Below, piece by piece: positions 10,724-20,750 of a stretch of DNA of 64,000 nt (the first letter of the stretch is position 1; the number at the start of each line of letters is the position of its first letter). Position numbers and translations under genes: made by a program. The stretch is taken from the NCBI GenBank assembly GCA_029237695.1, contig CM055277.1, positions 44,798,242-44,862,241 on the forward strand, in the 5' to 3' direction. Origin of the DNA: Conchocele bisecta (taxonomy: Eukaryota; Mollusca; Bivalvia; Lucinida; Thyasiridae). Under the pieces are notes generated by a model, which saw only the letters and a program-made list of their open reading frames with translations, ran no database searches and was not told the origin of the DNA.

Positions 10724-10870
10724 TATCTTATGTAGGTGTTCATCATTGCATTGTGTTGGGTGCATGTTCTGAAATTACAAAAAAGTACCTCGTTTCAGTT
10801 TTTCGAAACTCAACAAAATTTTCCGTAGTGGAGCTAACATATAACGACAGAAATCAGAACAAATATATAT

Positions 10871-11115
10871 GTGTATATAGAGAATACCAGGCTAGTGTCT
10901 TTTGATGTCATGTTTATCAGGCAAGGCTAGGAAACGCGTAGGAATTCCGAGGCGTGTATATAGAGAATACCAAGCTAGTGTCTTTTGCTGTCAAGTTTAT
11001 CAGGCAAGGCTAGGAAACGCGTAGGAATTCCGAGGCGTGCCGAGGTATTCCTACCGTTTCCGAACCGAGCCTGATAAACTTGATATCAAAATACAATAGC
11101 CTGGTATTCTATTTA
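10871..11115. repeat. tandem plus inverted repeat
   Basis: Two nearly identical 83-base copies lie head to tail (10871-10953 and 10954-11036). Each starts GTGTATATAGAGAATACCA and ends near GGAATTCCGAGGC. A third, inverted copy follows at about 11037-11115, ending in TGGTATTCT. The structure is a foldback whose left arm was duplicated. Confidence 0.85.
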
Positions 11116-11604
11116 TCAGATAACGTTTTATGGTCGTAAATGACCACATATGACATCGTTATCTATGGACAGAATGCGGACTTGTTTACGTTGTGTCATT
11201 ACACTGACGTCATTCGATAACGTCACGTGACGTCATCAGACCAGTGGAACGTCAGTTTTCACTTCGTTGCAACCCGAATGTATCAGATCAATGCCAAATA
11301 CAACACTATTTATCTGTCATTACGTATTCGGTCCGAATACAGGGCAGGTTACCTGATAAATCGAGGTATTTCGCTGATACTGACTTCGATAAAAAGCTAC
11401 TTTACGTACATGATAACGCAAGTTGACAGATTTGTCGGTATTGCAAAACACGGCGACGCGATAAGGGTCCACAGCTGGACCAAAATATGGAAAGCCATAT
11501 TCGGAATCTCTCTAAGGGCCAGGCAACGTCCGTAATGGGTAAGTTATAATATAATGACCAGTCATATTTGCAAGGCTTTCTCCGGATATGCGTAATGTGC
11601 ATGT
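11116..11604. other. non-coding DNA
   Basis: Contains several TGACGTCA-like sites near 11200-11240. An open frame at 11227-11535 has no recognisable relatives. Confidence 0.4.
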
Positions 11605-11870
11605 GACAGGTATCAGGACATTTGGGCTTATATGTGGTTGTGACTGGAGAAATGGGGCTTATGGGTATTGCGATCAGCGTATAATTAGATCACCTGTGCA
11701 TCCTCACAATCTGATCTGCTCTGTTCGCCATCCATCAATGAAACACCCGGCATGCTTCAAACAGGTGGTTATCAGGCTACACGAGTGTGTTATGTGATCA
11801 GGAGCTACACTGGTCACACATCCCATAAGCCCCATTTTTCCAGTCACAACCACAATTATCATTTTGTGAC
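11605..11870. repeat. inverted repeat of about 80-bp arms
   Basis: GTGGTTGTGACTGGAGAAAT at 11634 pairs with its near complement at 11835-11860 (CCAGTCACAACCAC), and GGGGCTTATGGG pairs with CCCATAAGCCCC. A third copy of the right arm occurs at 14330-14430. Confidence 0.75.
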
Positions 11871-11970
11871 CGGTCCATCCACAGGTCGTATTTCATCAAG
11901 CAATTTGATAATAAGGTACATCTATACTAATTGTCTCTCGTTTCACTAAGTGAATGTCGATAATACCCTA

Positions 11971-12210
11971 GGGCCGTTTCACTAAACTTCGTACGACTAA
12001 AATTTTCGTAAGTGCAAATTTAGAATAGTCTATACATTTCAATTGACAGATTTACATTTATTGAGCATGGGCTGCATATGCAGCATTTGATCAATAAATG
12101 TAAATACAATAATTGTTTACAAGAACACATTGTTAATGTGAAATTTACAGACTATCATAATTTTGCACTTACGAACATTTTAGTCGTACGAAGTTTAGTG
12201 AAACAGGCCC
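11971..12210. mobile_element. PIF/Harbinger-type MITE, 240 bp
   Basis: Long inverted termini run from GGGCCGTTTCACTAAACTTCG on the left to the complement ending GAAACAGGCCC. Flanking triplets are CTA (11968-11970) and CTG (12211-12213), close to a 3-bp duplication. A second palindrome around TTTACATTTATTGA lies in the centre. It shares its terminal motif with 12896-13132 and with the Harbinger element at 59791. Confidence 0.8.
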
Positions 12211-12895
12211 CTGATGCGGATGCGCAGTCTAATCAGCGGCCAGAATGGTCACAAATGGCATAAACCAAATTTATCCGGTCACGGTACGATACTAAATAAC
12301 GTTATTGGCAGACTGGCGGGACAAATGAGACACATGTCCAATTAACCATGACGTTGTGGTAGGTAGGATTGTGTTGTCCGGTTCGATAAGTGAAGCACAA
12401 CAACAGCCAACACCTTGTCGACAACAAGCCGACGTATTATGCAACAATTTTCCGGTGTCTGAGTCTGTGCATTTTAGTTTTGTGGGAAGTCATGAAAGTA
12501 GACGAGATACTAGTATACGAATTATAGAGCCCAACAATGTGTTAGTGGGGATAATGATACACCTATCAATGTACGTATATCAAACCGGCTGGGTGGGAAT
12601 TAGACAGTATAGAAGAAGGAGAAAGAAGAAGAAATTATATTGACTTAAACTGCTGAGTTTGTCGTCATATAAACATATACTACAAAATGCAATGTATACA
12701 ATATGCAATAGCCAGCTGTAGGAATAATAACGCAAGCAATTCCGAGGGCGGGTATATTGGATGTCTGCAGGCCTGTTTGTCCAAACGGCTCTATATGACA
12801 ACGTTGCCCCCGCCTCACCATACACACGGATTTAGACAGTCATTTAATTCCCGGAGGCCGAATCCGAATGAGATTACGTGCATTGCAGTGCCCTG
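12211..12895. other. non-coding DNA
   Basis: Includes a short purine-rich AGAAGA tract near 12611-12636. Nothing else recognised. Confidence 0.45.
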
Positions 12896-13132
12896 GGGCC
12901 CGTTTCACTAAACTTCGTAAGACTAAAATGTTCGTAAGTGCAAATTTAGGATCGTGTGGCAATTTCAATTGATGGATTTACATTTATTAAGCATAGGATG
13001 CAGCCTATGCTCAATAAATGTAAATCCAATAATTGTTTACAAGAAAACGTTGTTAATGTGATATTTAAAGACTATCATACTTTTGCGCTTACGAACATTT
13101 TAGCGCCGTACGAAGTGTAGTGAAACGGGCCC
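12896..13132. mobile_element. PIF/Harbinger-type MITE, 237 bp
   Basis: It starts GGGCCCGTTTCACTAAAC and ends with the complementary AGTGAAACGGGCCC. Exact CTG duplications flank it at 12893-12895 and 13133-13135. It is closely similar to 11971-12210, including the central ACATTTATT palindrome. Non-coding, so it would depend on a transposase in trans. Confidence 0.87.
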
Positions 13133-13588
13133 CTGATACATACAGACTGAAAACGCAGTGTGTATCCTACACTGACTAGATACGTATATCTACGGAGCCC
13201 CACAGGGGACATGGATTTTTTATTATTAATTCGTTCCCACGAAATAACAAGTAGTTCCCTCAATATAACAATTCTTGTATATATCCGCATCACAAAGGAT
13301 TAAAAATTACTTTAGGTGAAGTTTCAATTATGGAAAAGTAGATGGCCGCGGCCCACATGTCGTACACGCCTCGGCTTTGATAGTAAACTGAAGCACTTTT
13401 CACCAAAACCCCGGACGCACGTACGTACGGACGGACGTACGTCAATGTGCCGACTATATATCCGAAGTATTCCTCGCAAGCTTTAACAAGACCAAATGAT
13501 TTTCATATTATAGTAAACGCAACATACATGCACCATGGTTTTTCTTACTGATATTTACATTGCATGTTCTAAACTTAATACTCATCTT
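13133..13588. other. non-coding DNA
   Basis: Contains a small ACGTACGT-type palindromic patch near 13419-13443. No gene seen. Confidence 0.45.
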
Positions 13589-13660
13589 ATTTTACGTCAC
13601 TTTGTCATAATTCGTGGAACAGCGCCGTTGCCGGTCAATAGCGTGACGTTATGGACAACG
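13589..13660 (+). repeat. dispersed repeat, copy 2
   Basis: Counterpart of 9811-9910; the shared core is GTCAATAGCGTGACGTTAT. Confidence 0.6.
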
Positions 13661-13773
13661 TTGATATACATGTACGTCATGTATTTTAAAGGTTGTGTAA
13701 GGAATTTCTACATAAAATCATAGAATTTATATCTTGTTTTTTAGTATAACCCCATGTAAAGTGGTTTAAATAC

Positions 13774-13795
13774 ATATATATATATATATATATAT
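13774..13795. repeat. (AT)n microsatellite
   Basis: Eleven AT dinucleotides in a row. Confidence 0.95.
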
Positions 13796-14329
13796 CACGA
13801 TACCAGTCCAGCTGATTTGTTTGTATTTAGATATATTTCGACCAGTACTGGAGGTATTTCCTATCCTGTTGCCGTTCACTCGGATAGAATATTTAGAATT
13901 TCGCGCCAACTATTGGCTCAGCATTCTGTGATACATTAATAAAACTGCAACAGCGACATTGCAGGGGTCGTCTCAAAAATGCATAAATATACTGTTACAT
14001 GCAATATATGACTTATACTCTAATAGAAAGTCATCAATACGTTGATAGGCATAGTGAAAACGTATGTATTTGTATTAGTATTGTATTTTAATGTATAAAC
14101 TATGTAAACTAAATTTTAAAACGTATTGTTTTATAGTATGCACACTAATAATGAAAATAGGTACTGCCCATAACTGGAACTTTTGTGAAAGTCGTTCACT
14201 GATAGGGCAAGTCCACGGCCAATTAGGACGAGATCGCGAATCTTCTGATTGCATGTACATCGCTAGCATATCAGAGATGAACGAATATGTGGTTCAATGA
14301 CACACCTGTCATGCTTCTAACAAGCAACA
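13796..14329. other. non-coding DNA
   Basis: Nothing recognisable. Confidence 0.45.
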
Positions 14330-14430
14330 TAAATCATTATCAGGCTACAGGAGTGTGCTATTTCATCAGGAGCGACACTGGTCACAAATCCCATAAGCCC
14401 CATTTCTCCAGTCACAGCCACCCCCCCCCC
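14330..14430 (-). repeat. copy of the 11605-11870 repeat arm
   Basis: ATCAGGCTAC, CACTGGTCACA and CCCATAAGCCCCATTT follow the same order as at 11768-11850. It ends at a poly-C tract (14419 onward). Confidence 0.7.
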
Positions 14431-14569
14431 CACCTCAAACAAAATGGTTTGTGATTTGTGGCTCCTGATCAGCTTGAACTCGGATACATTCATATCTAAT
14501 AGTTTCATCATCGGCACCAGAAACATTTTGCTGTATGCGGGTGGACCTTGTCTTGCTGCAATGTTACAT

Positions 14570-14832
14570 CAGTAGCCTATTTCACCAACATTGCAAAGTA
14601 TATTTGAGGGAGTAATCATTTCTTTTTTTCTGAAATGCATTATTTCATATAGAACAAGCTACTGCATATATTTGATGATTAAAGGTATGCAGAATTATTA
14701 TACTGAATTTATTACATTATCACAGCCAAAATAATCAAAATTAATACAAATATCCTGAAATTTAAAATTTCTCCCTCAAAGTATACTTTGCTAGAAAAGT
14801 ATACGTTGCAATGTTGGTGAAATAGGCTACTG
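14570..14832. mobile_element. MITE with 27-bp perfect terminal inverted repeats
   Basis: It begins CAGTAGCCTATTTCACCAAC and ends with its exact complement; identity continues for 27 bases and then more loosely (AAAGTATA, TCCCTCAAA). Total 263 bp, AT-rich inside, no open frame. No target duplication is evident, so the superfamily is unassigned. It directly abuts the truncated Tc1-like transposase. Confidence 0.85.
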
Positions 14833-15410
14833 GGCCGTGGCGGCGAATGAAAGGCATTGTATGAGGAGCACCTCAGCAATGTAACGCTGTGCATTGAGGT
14901 TGCTCTGTTTGACCACCAGCTCAGTCTTACGGTTCCCCCATGATCCCACCCCACGATCCACCGGACCTGTCCCTCTCAACATTACACCAATCGGTGAATA
15001 TCTCGTGTTTACGTCTGTAGACGCGTGGCCTATCATTTGCATGGGTGAATGTGAATGGAGATCTGTCAGTATAGGGAACTCGTTTCCACTGAGCTCGCCG
15101 CCAATTCAAATTACGTCGTGACCACAATAAGCTAGCTCCACGGTGACGTCATTATTTGACGGTATATGGGCGTCGTGCTCTGATTGGCTACGCCAATTAT
15201 TACGGATGGTCTGCCCTGACACACCGTATTGTCTAGCCTTATGGTGGCTGGCAAACGACGCTGATGCAAGTGCGTCAACTTGATGTAGCGGTCAGGCCTG
15301 ACGGTGGTGACATGGGGGTGACCAGGGCAGGGACGATCACGAACAGTCCCAGTCTGTTGATTACATTTCGGATTAGCATGTGTCGTACGACGTTGACTGA
15401 ATAAATGAAT
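14833..15410 (-). pseudogene. Tc1/mariner-like transposase relic
   Basis: Reading on the minus strand, 15132-15400 encodes a paired-like DNA-binding region with TGTVRDRPCPGHPHVTTV and RYIKLTHL, typical of Tc1-like transposases. After a gap, 14927-15127 gives WKRVPYTDRSPFTF and HANDRPRVYRR, which correspond to the start of the catalytic DDE domain. 14833-15042 gives RKTELVVKQSNLNAQRYI in another frame. At least two frame changes and loss of the C-terminal end make it inactive. The identification rests on several ordered motifs. Confidence 0.75.
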
Positions 15411-16002
15411 CGAGCACATGTATATCGCGCACGTGCAATAAGTGAAAATAACCTTTCCGGTAAGTGACCGTTTTGCGCCTGGTGTATTTGGGGTAAACTT
15501 TACACGAGTGTATTCACAAAATACCAGTGGCTCGCATGTATATTCACTGAATGTGTAACATAAACATAGAGCGGAACTATGTCGGTTCAAAATTAGGGAC
15601 ATTTCTAGTTTGGCTGAGTATAGATCACTGTCGGTAGTGTGATATGGCGGAAAGTTTCAGTGATATGGTGCAGACAGGGTATATACATGCGGGACGACAG
15701 CAGATAAGTGTCAGTTTAATGAAATATTTTACAGCTTACGGGACAATATCAGCAACGTATCTGGTATATACAGACGCAGAAATGAATGTGATGTCCAACG
15801 ATAACACCCGCAATAATAATGACACCGGATTTTCTGAATAATTCGCTTGCAAAGATTGTGTTACGCGAAAATACGCCACGGTTTGTACAGGTGCGACACA
15901 ATAGATAAGTTGTGTCGCACATTTCTCTTCAGAGCTAGCTTTCATAAGGTGTATGGATTACAGCATCATTGACCGTCAGTTGCTCGTGTTCTCGTATTAT
16001 AA
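15411..16002. other. non-coding DNA with one small hairpin
   Basis: At 15891-15920 an 11-base stem GTGCGACACAA/TTGTGTCGCAC encloses an 8-base loop. Otherwise nothing is recognised. Confidence 0.5.
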
Positions 16003-16245
16003 TTATAAAAGAAGGTCAAGTGTCAAGGCCAAATGTCCAATCATGATGACAATCATAAACTCGCTGCTGCAACTAGTTGTATGAGATATGAATGTGTTGT
16101 TGATGGATGATCTAAAATCACGAAAGTTAACAGGAAAATGAGAAATTGGCAACTCCATGGAGGCTTTGGCCGCACTATCTGCCCTGTAGTTGCCCCTGAT
16201 ACTTGTAAGCCAACAGAAAATTATATATTTGTTAGATGAAAGCAA
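16003..16245 (-). pseudogene. RNase H C-terminal fragment of a retrotransposon
   Basis: The minus-strand translation contains CWLTSIRGNYRADSAAK. This is the retroelement RNase H motif in which the Asp of the GNxxAD group is catalytic, and it is followed by a typical LPISHFPVNFRDFRSSIN stretch. Only this terminal part of the domain remains. It fits an RNase H-bearing LINE and abuts the Polinton-like block. Confidence 0.65.
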
Positions 16246-16344
16246 TAGGTGATAGTTTTATGTGACTTGGCAAACTAGAGGATGATAACATTTCAAGTTA
16301 CACACAGCTTGTAATGATGAAAATGGATCAGAGAATAAAATGAA

Positions 16345-17044
16345 TTGCTTTCTACAAGATATATTTGCAAAGTCAAGGGCATTAGAACGTCGTTGACCCA
16401 GGCGACAGGCTTCACGATTGGCTGCGAAAGATTCCAGGGCGAGCCCACCCTATACGTGATTGACGACTGCTCGGCCAAGGCGGCGATGACCAAAAAGAAG
16501 GACCCCTCGAATTCCAGCTTGAACAGTCCCGGAGTTCTGTTGCTCCATTTATCCCAAGCCAACCACTCGGCCTTCTCCTTATTGAACTTTCTCTTCATAT
16601 TCTTTCTCACCACCTTCGCCAGCGTCTTCTCCGACACCGCGAAGTACATGCTGTCAGTGTACATCTATGTAAGTGCCCGGTCGACAGTCTTCACATCCTT
16701 CGTATAAGTGGTGTTCATGTGTCTCTCTTGCGCCACTATCAGCTTGCCACAACACGCGTTGCCAACCAGTTTGAATATCTCCGCCAACACCGCCTTGCTC
16801 TTGTCGACGTCCCCCGTCCGTCTGGCGGCGGTGACCTCTTCCACGAACCATTGGAACGGTTTGCTGGGCGTGTAGTCTATCACCCTATGTACCGCCTTGA
16901 CGCCAGACCGTGCTCCAGATACCACTTTAGCAGCGGGTAGTATATGATCATCTTCTTGGCGGACAGGGCCCCAACGAGCTTCATACTATCTCCTCGTTTC
17001 CGGTCCGTGTCCCTCAACTTATTGTTGCGTTTATTCGCTTTCTA
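16345..17044 (-). pseudogene. Polinton-like DNA polymerase B, palm/C-terminal part
   Basis: Successive minus-strand segments resemble the protein-primed family B polymerase of Polinton/Maverick and adintovirus-like elements. They are a lead-in at 16915-17044 (KLVGALSAKK), a conserved block at 16720-16925 (DYTPSKPFQWFVEE), a YTDSMYF motif near 16640-16660 corresponding to the catalytic DTDS box, and an FKLEFEG segment near 16500. The frame changes near 16915, 16660 and 16440, and residues between the last two blocks are missing, so the gene is dead. Its N-terminal continuation lies at 18592-18869, separated by plus-strand genes. Such a polymerase would replicate the element's DNA. Confidence 0.75.
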
Positions 17045-17113
17045 ATTAAGTAGTGGATTCCTACCGTTAAGTAGTACACACCTCCCCGCCCCCCCGCGAA
17101 CTTTGCCTTTGAA

Positions 17114-17848
17114 TTGAAGCTAAATGCCTTGGTATCCAACGACATTTTAATCGGAGTTTGTTATGTTTGCTACTATCATACTTTTCAAAAAGAGAGTTGT
17201 GAACTTCAGAAGTCAATCGACAACTGCTGCGGAAAACGCCGGGTAGGCCTCAGATCAATCACCTTCACGGTTGGGTGGGAGAATGTGGGGAAGAGCAAAG
17301 GGTTTGTCTATGTGAAGGATGGACGCCCAGTAGGTGTAAAGCTGCCTCCGGGACTGTGAGTAGCAAGACAGCTCATAGACTTTGTTTCCTCCGAGCTTGA
17401 CGGTATAGTCAACCTCACAGTATCGAAGGCTACCGGGCTCACAACAATGACCATCGGCCCAGACAGCCGGATAAGGATCTCCCCGACGTTGGGTACTCGA
17501 CTCGGGTTTAGAGAGATATACTCCGCGAATAAAAGCTTGTTTGCACCGGGTGAGTACGTCGGTGATAACCCGGTGGATTTTGTCGTTACATAAACTCTCA
17601 GGCTGCACCTGGATCGGGTGAACACATCGTACAACACGATAGACGGATCTCCCAGCACATTACTGAAAACCGTGCAAGCCAGTGATTGTTTCTTTGGGGA
17701 GACTGTGACCTTAGATTTCCCATGCCACGAGATGAAAGTTTTGGAATCGGGAGATATCCACGAATTTACGGTCTCTATTATTGATGATCAAGCGAGAGAG
17801 TTGAAGAACTACTACCCGATTTCGGTCGTCCTAGAAATTTCAAATTAA
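17114..17848 (+). pseudogene. Polinton-like structural-type protein, broken by two stops
   Basis: One frame runs through the whole segment, with TGA at 17357-17359 and TAA at 17591-17593 as the only interruptions, giving about 245 codons. Recognisable features are GLRSITFTVGWENVGK near residue 55, DGSPSTLLKTVQ and HEFTVSIIDD, ending in LPISVVLE-like YPISVVLEIS. I associate this family with Polinton/adintovirus-like gene neighbourhoods, probably as a beta-rich virion or penton-like protein. That role is inference from context; the exact family is not established here. Confidence 0.6.
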
Positions 17849-18003
17849 TGCAAAGAATTAGACTCAAGAATTTATAACAACCAACATTATGAGTATCCGT
17901 CTCGGCCGATTTCGTTCATACCAATATCGTAATCAGCCATTTTTAACGATGTATTAAAGAAAAAACCATACGGGTTTAATAGAGTATTAGTTTCATTGAA
18001 AAT

Positions 18004-18592
18004 ATGTCTTCGAGTCAATACGGCCGCGAACTCAATCCATACCGCAGACTGCGGGAGCCCCTCGGGGCGAAAGGTGTGAGACAGAGCGTCGTTATTACGA
18101 ACAACCCATCGACGATCGACCAAAACCAGCAGCTCTTGGCCCGCTTCCCCAACCTCGGAGCTAACGACGTCATTGTGCCGGGGACTGTTCGCCTCGCTTT
18201 CACTATTTCGCTGACGTCGATGGACGCGGACCGAACCGTCGTTCAGAAGCTGGGTCGCGCCATCGTTAAGAAGACCATGCTAAAGATTTCTGGTAATGAG
18301 GTGATGTCGATCGACGACAGCGACGTCTATCATTGCTATCAGGACCTGTAGAAGACGGCGCAAAAGCGCGAAAATGCGGTCTATCAGGGTATTGACACCA
18401 GCCGAAATAAGAACGTAACCAGACTTAGAATAGGGGCTGGTGACAAGGCAGATAACGTCGCGAGCGACACAGCGATCGCGGCCGCTTACGGCAACCGCTT
18501 CTACATCCCGCTCGACTTTGAGTTGCTGGAGAGTCACATGCCCTACTATCAGAGCGCTTTGGCTGACCGCCTCGAATACGAACTAAATTTTA
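18004..18592 (+). pseudogene. Polinton-like structural-type protein, nonsense codon and truncated
   Basis: The frame opens with MSSSQYGRELNPYRRLREPL and contains NNPSTIDQNQQLLARFPNLG and GTVRLAFTISL. It stops at an in-frame TAG (18349-18351), then continues in the same frame to NRFYIPLDFELLESHMPYYQ. Homology ends at about 18592, where an inverted polymerase fragment begins. It resembles proteins encoded next to packaging ATPases in Polinton-like elements; a capsid-related role is plausible but not demonstrated. Confidence 0.6.
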
Positions 18593-18869
18593 ACATGTGT
18601 TCCGGGACTTCTGCTTCCTCGACAACTCTGTTTACAAATAATGGTGACATTTCCGAGAACTTGTCTCGCAACGTTTCCGGGACCTCTATATCCAACTCCG
18701 CAAATCCGAACCACTCGTCGCGTCTGGCCTTCCTCACGAAACGATATATATGCGCCTGTCTTTCCGGGTCGTCCCACGTCCATATCTTCTCCTCTCCGCA
18801 CGACATGTCCTTCGACAGAGTAGATAGGTACAGAGCATTGGCGTCGTACCCCAGCATCGCATTGCACAT
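18592..18869 (-). pseudogene. Polinton-like DNA polymerase B, upstream fragment
   Basis: The minus-strand translation begins MCNAMLGYDANALYLSTLSK. YDANALYL corresponds to the polymerase A motif with its metal-binding Asp, and it is followed by about 75 residues ending near VPEHM. The next expected region is at 17044 and below, so the polymerase is split by 1.55 kb of plus-strand sequence. The short open tail past 18592 is antisense of the structural gene and not polymerase. Confidence 0.75.
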
Positions 18870-18946
18870 CTTCTCCTCATCGAAGATGGTCGATACGTCT
18901 CAGCACTCTACTAAATCTAAAGATTTAAATAAAAATAAGGTTTGTG

Positions 18947-19075
18947 ATGCCCAGTGCCATAATATGTGGGCAGACAGGATGCGGAAAAACGGTTTTCATC
19001 CTCGACTTGCTCGAGGGGTCCTATCGCGATGTCTTTCGACACATTGTGATCCTAAAGAGTAAACGAAGACACCGA
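18947..19075 (+). pseudogene. FtsK/HerA-type packaging ATPase, N-terminal fragment
   Basis: Starting at ATG 18947, the frame shows a hydrophobic strand and a Walker A motif GQTGCGKT, then DLLEG and HIVIL. This is the layout of the genome-packaging ATPases of Polinton-like elements. After about 40 residues the resemblance stops and the frame continues into a different protein, so Walker B and the rest of the ATPase are missing. An internal deletion fused the two. Confidence 0.7.
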
Positions 19076-19881
19076 TTTGATACAACTTTTCCAAACATAT
19101 TTGATAATTATATGATGCCCAAAATTACTACCCAAGAAACCAGAGAAGCGTGGAAAACCTTCCCTATGCAGTTTTGGCAGAACCAATTAAATTTTGCCGT
19201 GTGGTGCGCCACAACCGGGTATGGGGTCTCTTACATAAACCATATGGGCCATAATAAGAGCGATTTCAGCGAAAGTGCTCATACTTTTCACGTCTACTAC
19301 ACGATCCGGAGAAACCTACAAGAGATGCAAGCGAAATCACCCCAAGAGGATGAATGGAACCCTCTAAACAACGCGTACGACCACAAAGCCTACGAAAGAA
19401 TATGTGCCGAATTTCATATTTCTAAAAATACCGACTGGAAACAGAAAACAGTTACTAAACATGGTGGGTTAGGTGATATATTTGTAAATGGTAACATCGT
19501 AACGGACACAAGTCTTGGGGTTTGTAATCCTACCAACATGACATATACACTAAAGAAGCGACCCCTTCACTGTAATTTTGCCGGGTGTAAATACGTCGTG
19601 GATACTAGGACCGTAAACATAGAACAAAGCGAACATGCCGATATCGGCTGGGGACTTTCATTTTGGATAGGGGGAAGGGGTTCACCAGGGCTGGGGTTAC
19701 CCGCCTCAACGACTCAATTCGCACATACGTCTGGGCCATCCTCGGCGCACAGGCGCAAGCGCGCAGTTCTATAATAGGAACCGGGACGGCGTTTGGCGCG
19801 CAAAAACAGTTCTTGGCAAATATCGAGGACGCCATCTCATCTCCGGTGGACCTCCTGGCGGCGACCAAGCGGTATCAAGAC
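19076..19881 (+). pseudogene. large structural-type protein of a Polinton-like element, frameshifted
   Basis: The frame continues from the ATPase remnant and holds TREAWKTFPMQFWQNQLNFA and VWCATTG, then FHVYYTIRRNLQEMQ, DHKAYERICAEF and LHCNFAGCKYVVDTRTV. Near 19640-19663 the frame shifts by one; the second frame gives NDSIRTYVWAILGAQAQARS and ends in an Ala-rich region. The block is recurrent in Polinton/adintovirus-like loci and is probably a virion protein (inference). The last five codons before the stop coincide with tRNA-unit spacer, so the true C-terminus is lost at about 19881. Confidence 0.6.
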
Positions 19882-19911
19882 GAAAATAAAAACATATAAT
19901 ATAAAATTAAT

Positions 19912-19983
19912 GGGCTCGTCCGGTATTTGAACCCGGGACCTCTCGCACCCTAAGCGAGAATCATACCCCTAGACCAACGAGCC
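19912..19983 (-). tRNA. tRNA-Pro(AGG), leftmost array copy
   Basis: 72 nt, loop TTAGGGT. A single G-to-T change (plus-strand CCGGTATTT) weakens the T stem. It lies 30 bases from the junction with the Polinton-like block. Confidence 0.88.
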
Positions 19984-20181
19984 ATTGTGAATTTGAAAAT
20001 GACTGTGTCTTAACAGCAAGTTCAGGAATTCCATGATAAATGTAACTTGGCCATATTGCGTAAGTAATCACCTCAGGAAATAAAACAGTAGTAGTGACGT
20101 CATACATTTCATCAATTGATAGTTATCACTGACTACCGTTTTGTATAATACACGAGGCACAGACAAACCCGCATGAAACTC

Positions 20182-20450
20182 ATGCCCATACAGAGACCGT
20201 TCGTGCCAATTCATGTGGGACAGTTCGTCTCACCTCAGATTTCCCATTCAAATACTTGCGGAAAGGTTCGTCCCACTACCTGGAACGTTTGGTCCCGGGC
20301 GAACAGTCGCGTGACGACGTTATTGAGACGAATAGGCACAGAGCCAGTAGGGCTACGGGCTCGTACGTCCCAACGACTGTTCGTACCAATGACGGTTCGA
20401 CGCTCGACGTTTCGCCGAAGTCATTGAGACGAACAGACCCGGGGCCAATT
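20182..20450 (+). mobile_element. 3' part of the GTTCG-rich element in the leftmost unit
   Basis: Compared with other units, about 525 bp between CATGAAACT and GTGCCCATAC are deleted here, so only the right half of the 515-bp element (see 25465-25979) remains. Confidence 0.8.
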
Positions 20451-20534
20451 AATAGTTTGAGGACAAGGAACTAAAACAGTGTAAATATAATGTATTAAAC
20501 AAATGTATTGAACAAAAATAGTGGAAAAAAAATA

Positions 20535-20627
20535 CGTCGTCGGCAGGATTCGAACCTGCGCGGGAAGATCCCAATAGATTCCCAATAGATTTCTAGTCTA
20601 TCGCCTTAACCACTCGGCCACAACGAC
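20535..20627 (-). pseudogene. tRNA-Ser(AGA) with 11-nt duplication
   Basis: 93 nt instead of 82: plus-strand CCCAATAGATT is present twice, lengthening the junction of anticodon stem and variable arm. The rest matches consensus. Likely misfolded. Confidence 0.85.
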
Positions 20628-20727
20628 TACATAAATGCAGAGCAATTTACATATATTGGACAGCAGTGCAGATATGTTTTAATATAGCAAAAGGTCTTAA
20701 CATATTCAACGGACGTGCAGCTTTTAA

Positions 20728-20750
20728 TGATAGATAGATAGATAGATATT
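20728..20750. repeat. (GATA)n tail of the LINE
   Basis: Five GATA units abut the host spacer, serving as the simple-repeat tail seen at 3' ends of several LINE families. Confidence 0.9.

Noticed and set aside
11227..11535. A 102-codon open frame near CRE-like sites
   Set aside because: No family resemblance, and a second overlapping frame is open as well.
15644..15841. A 65-codon plus-strand frame beginning MAESFSDMVQTG
   Set aside because: Good start context, but no domain, no continuation and an overlapping antisense frame; left unlisted as a gene.
17255..17658. Two open frames of 116-117 codons on the minus strand
   Set aside because: They are antisense of the plus-strand structural-type gene, whose recognisable motifs identify the coding strand.
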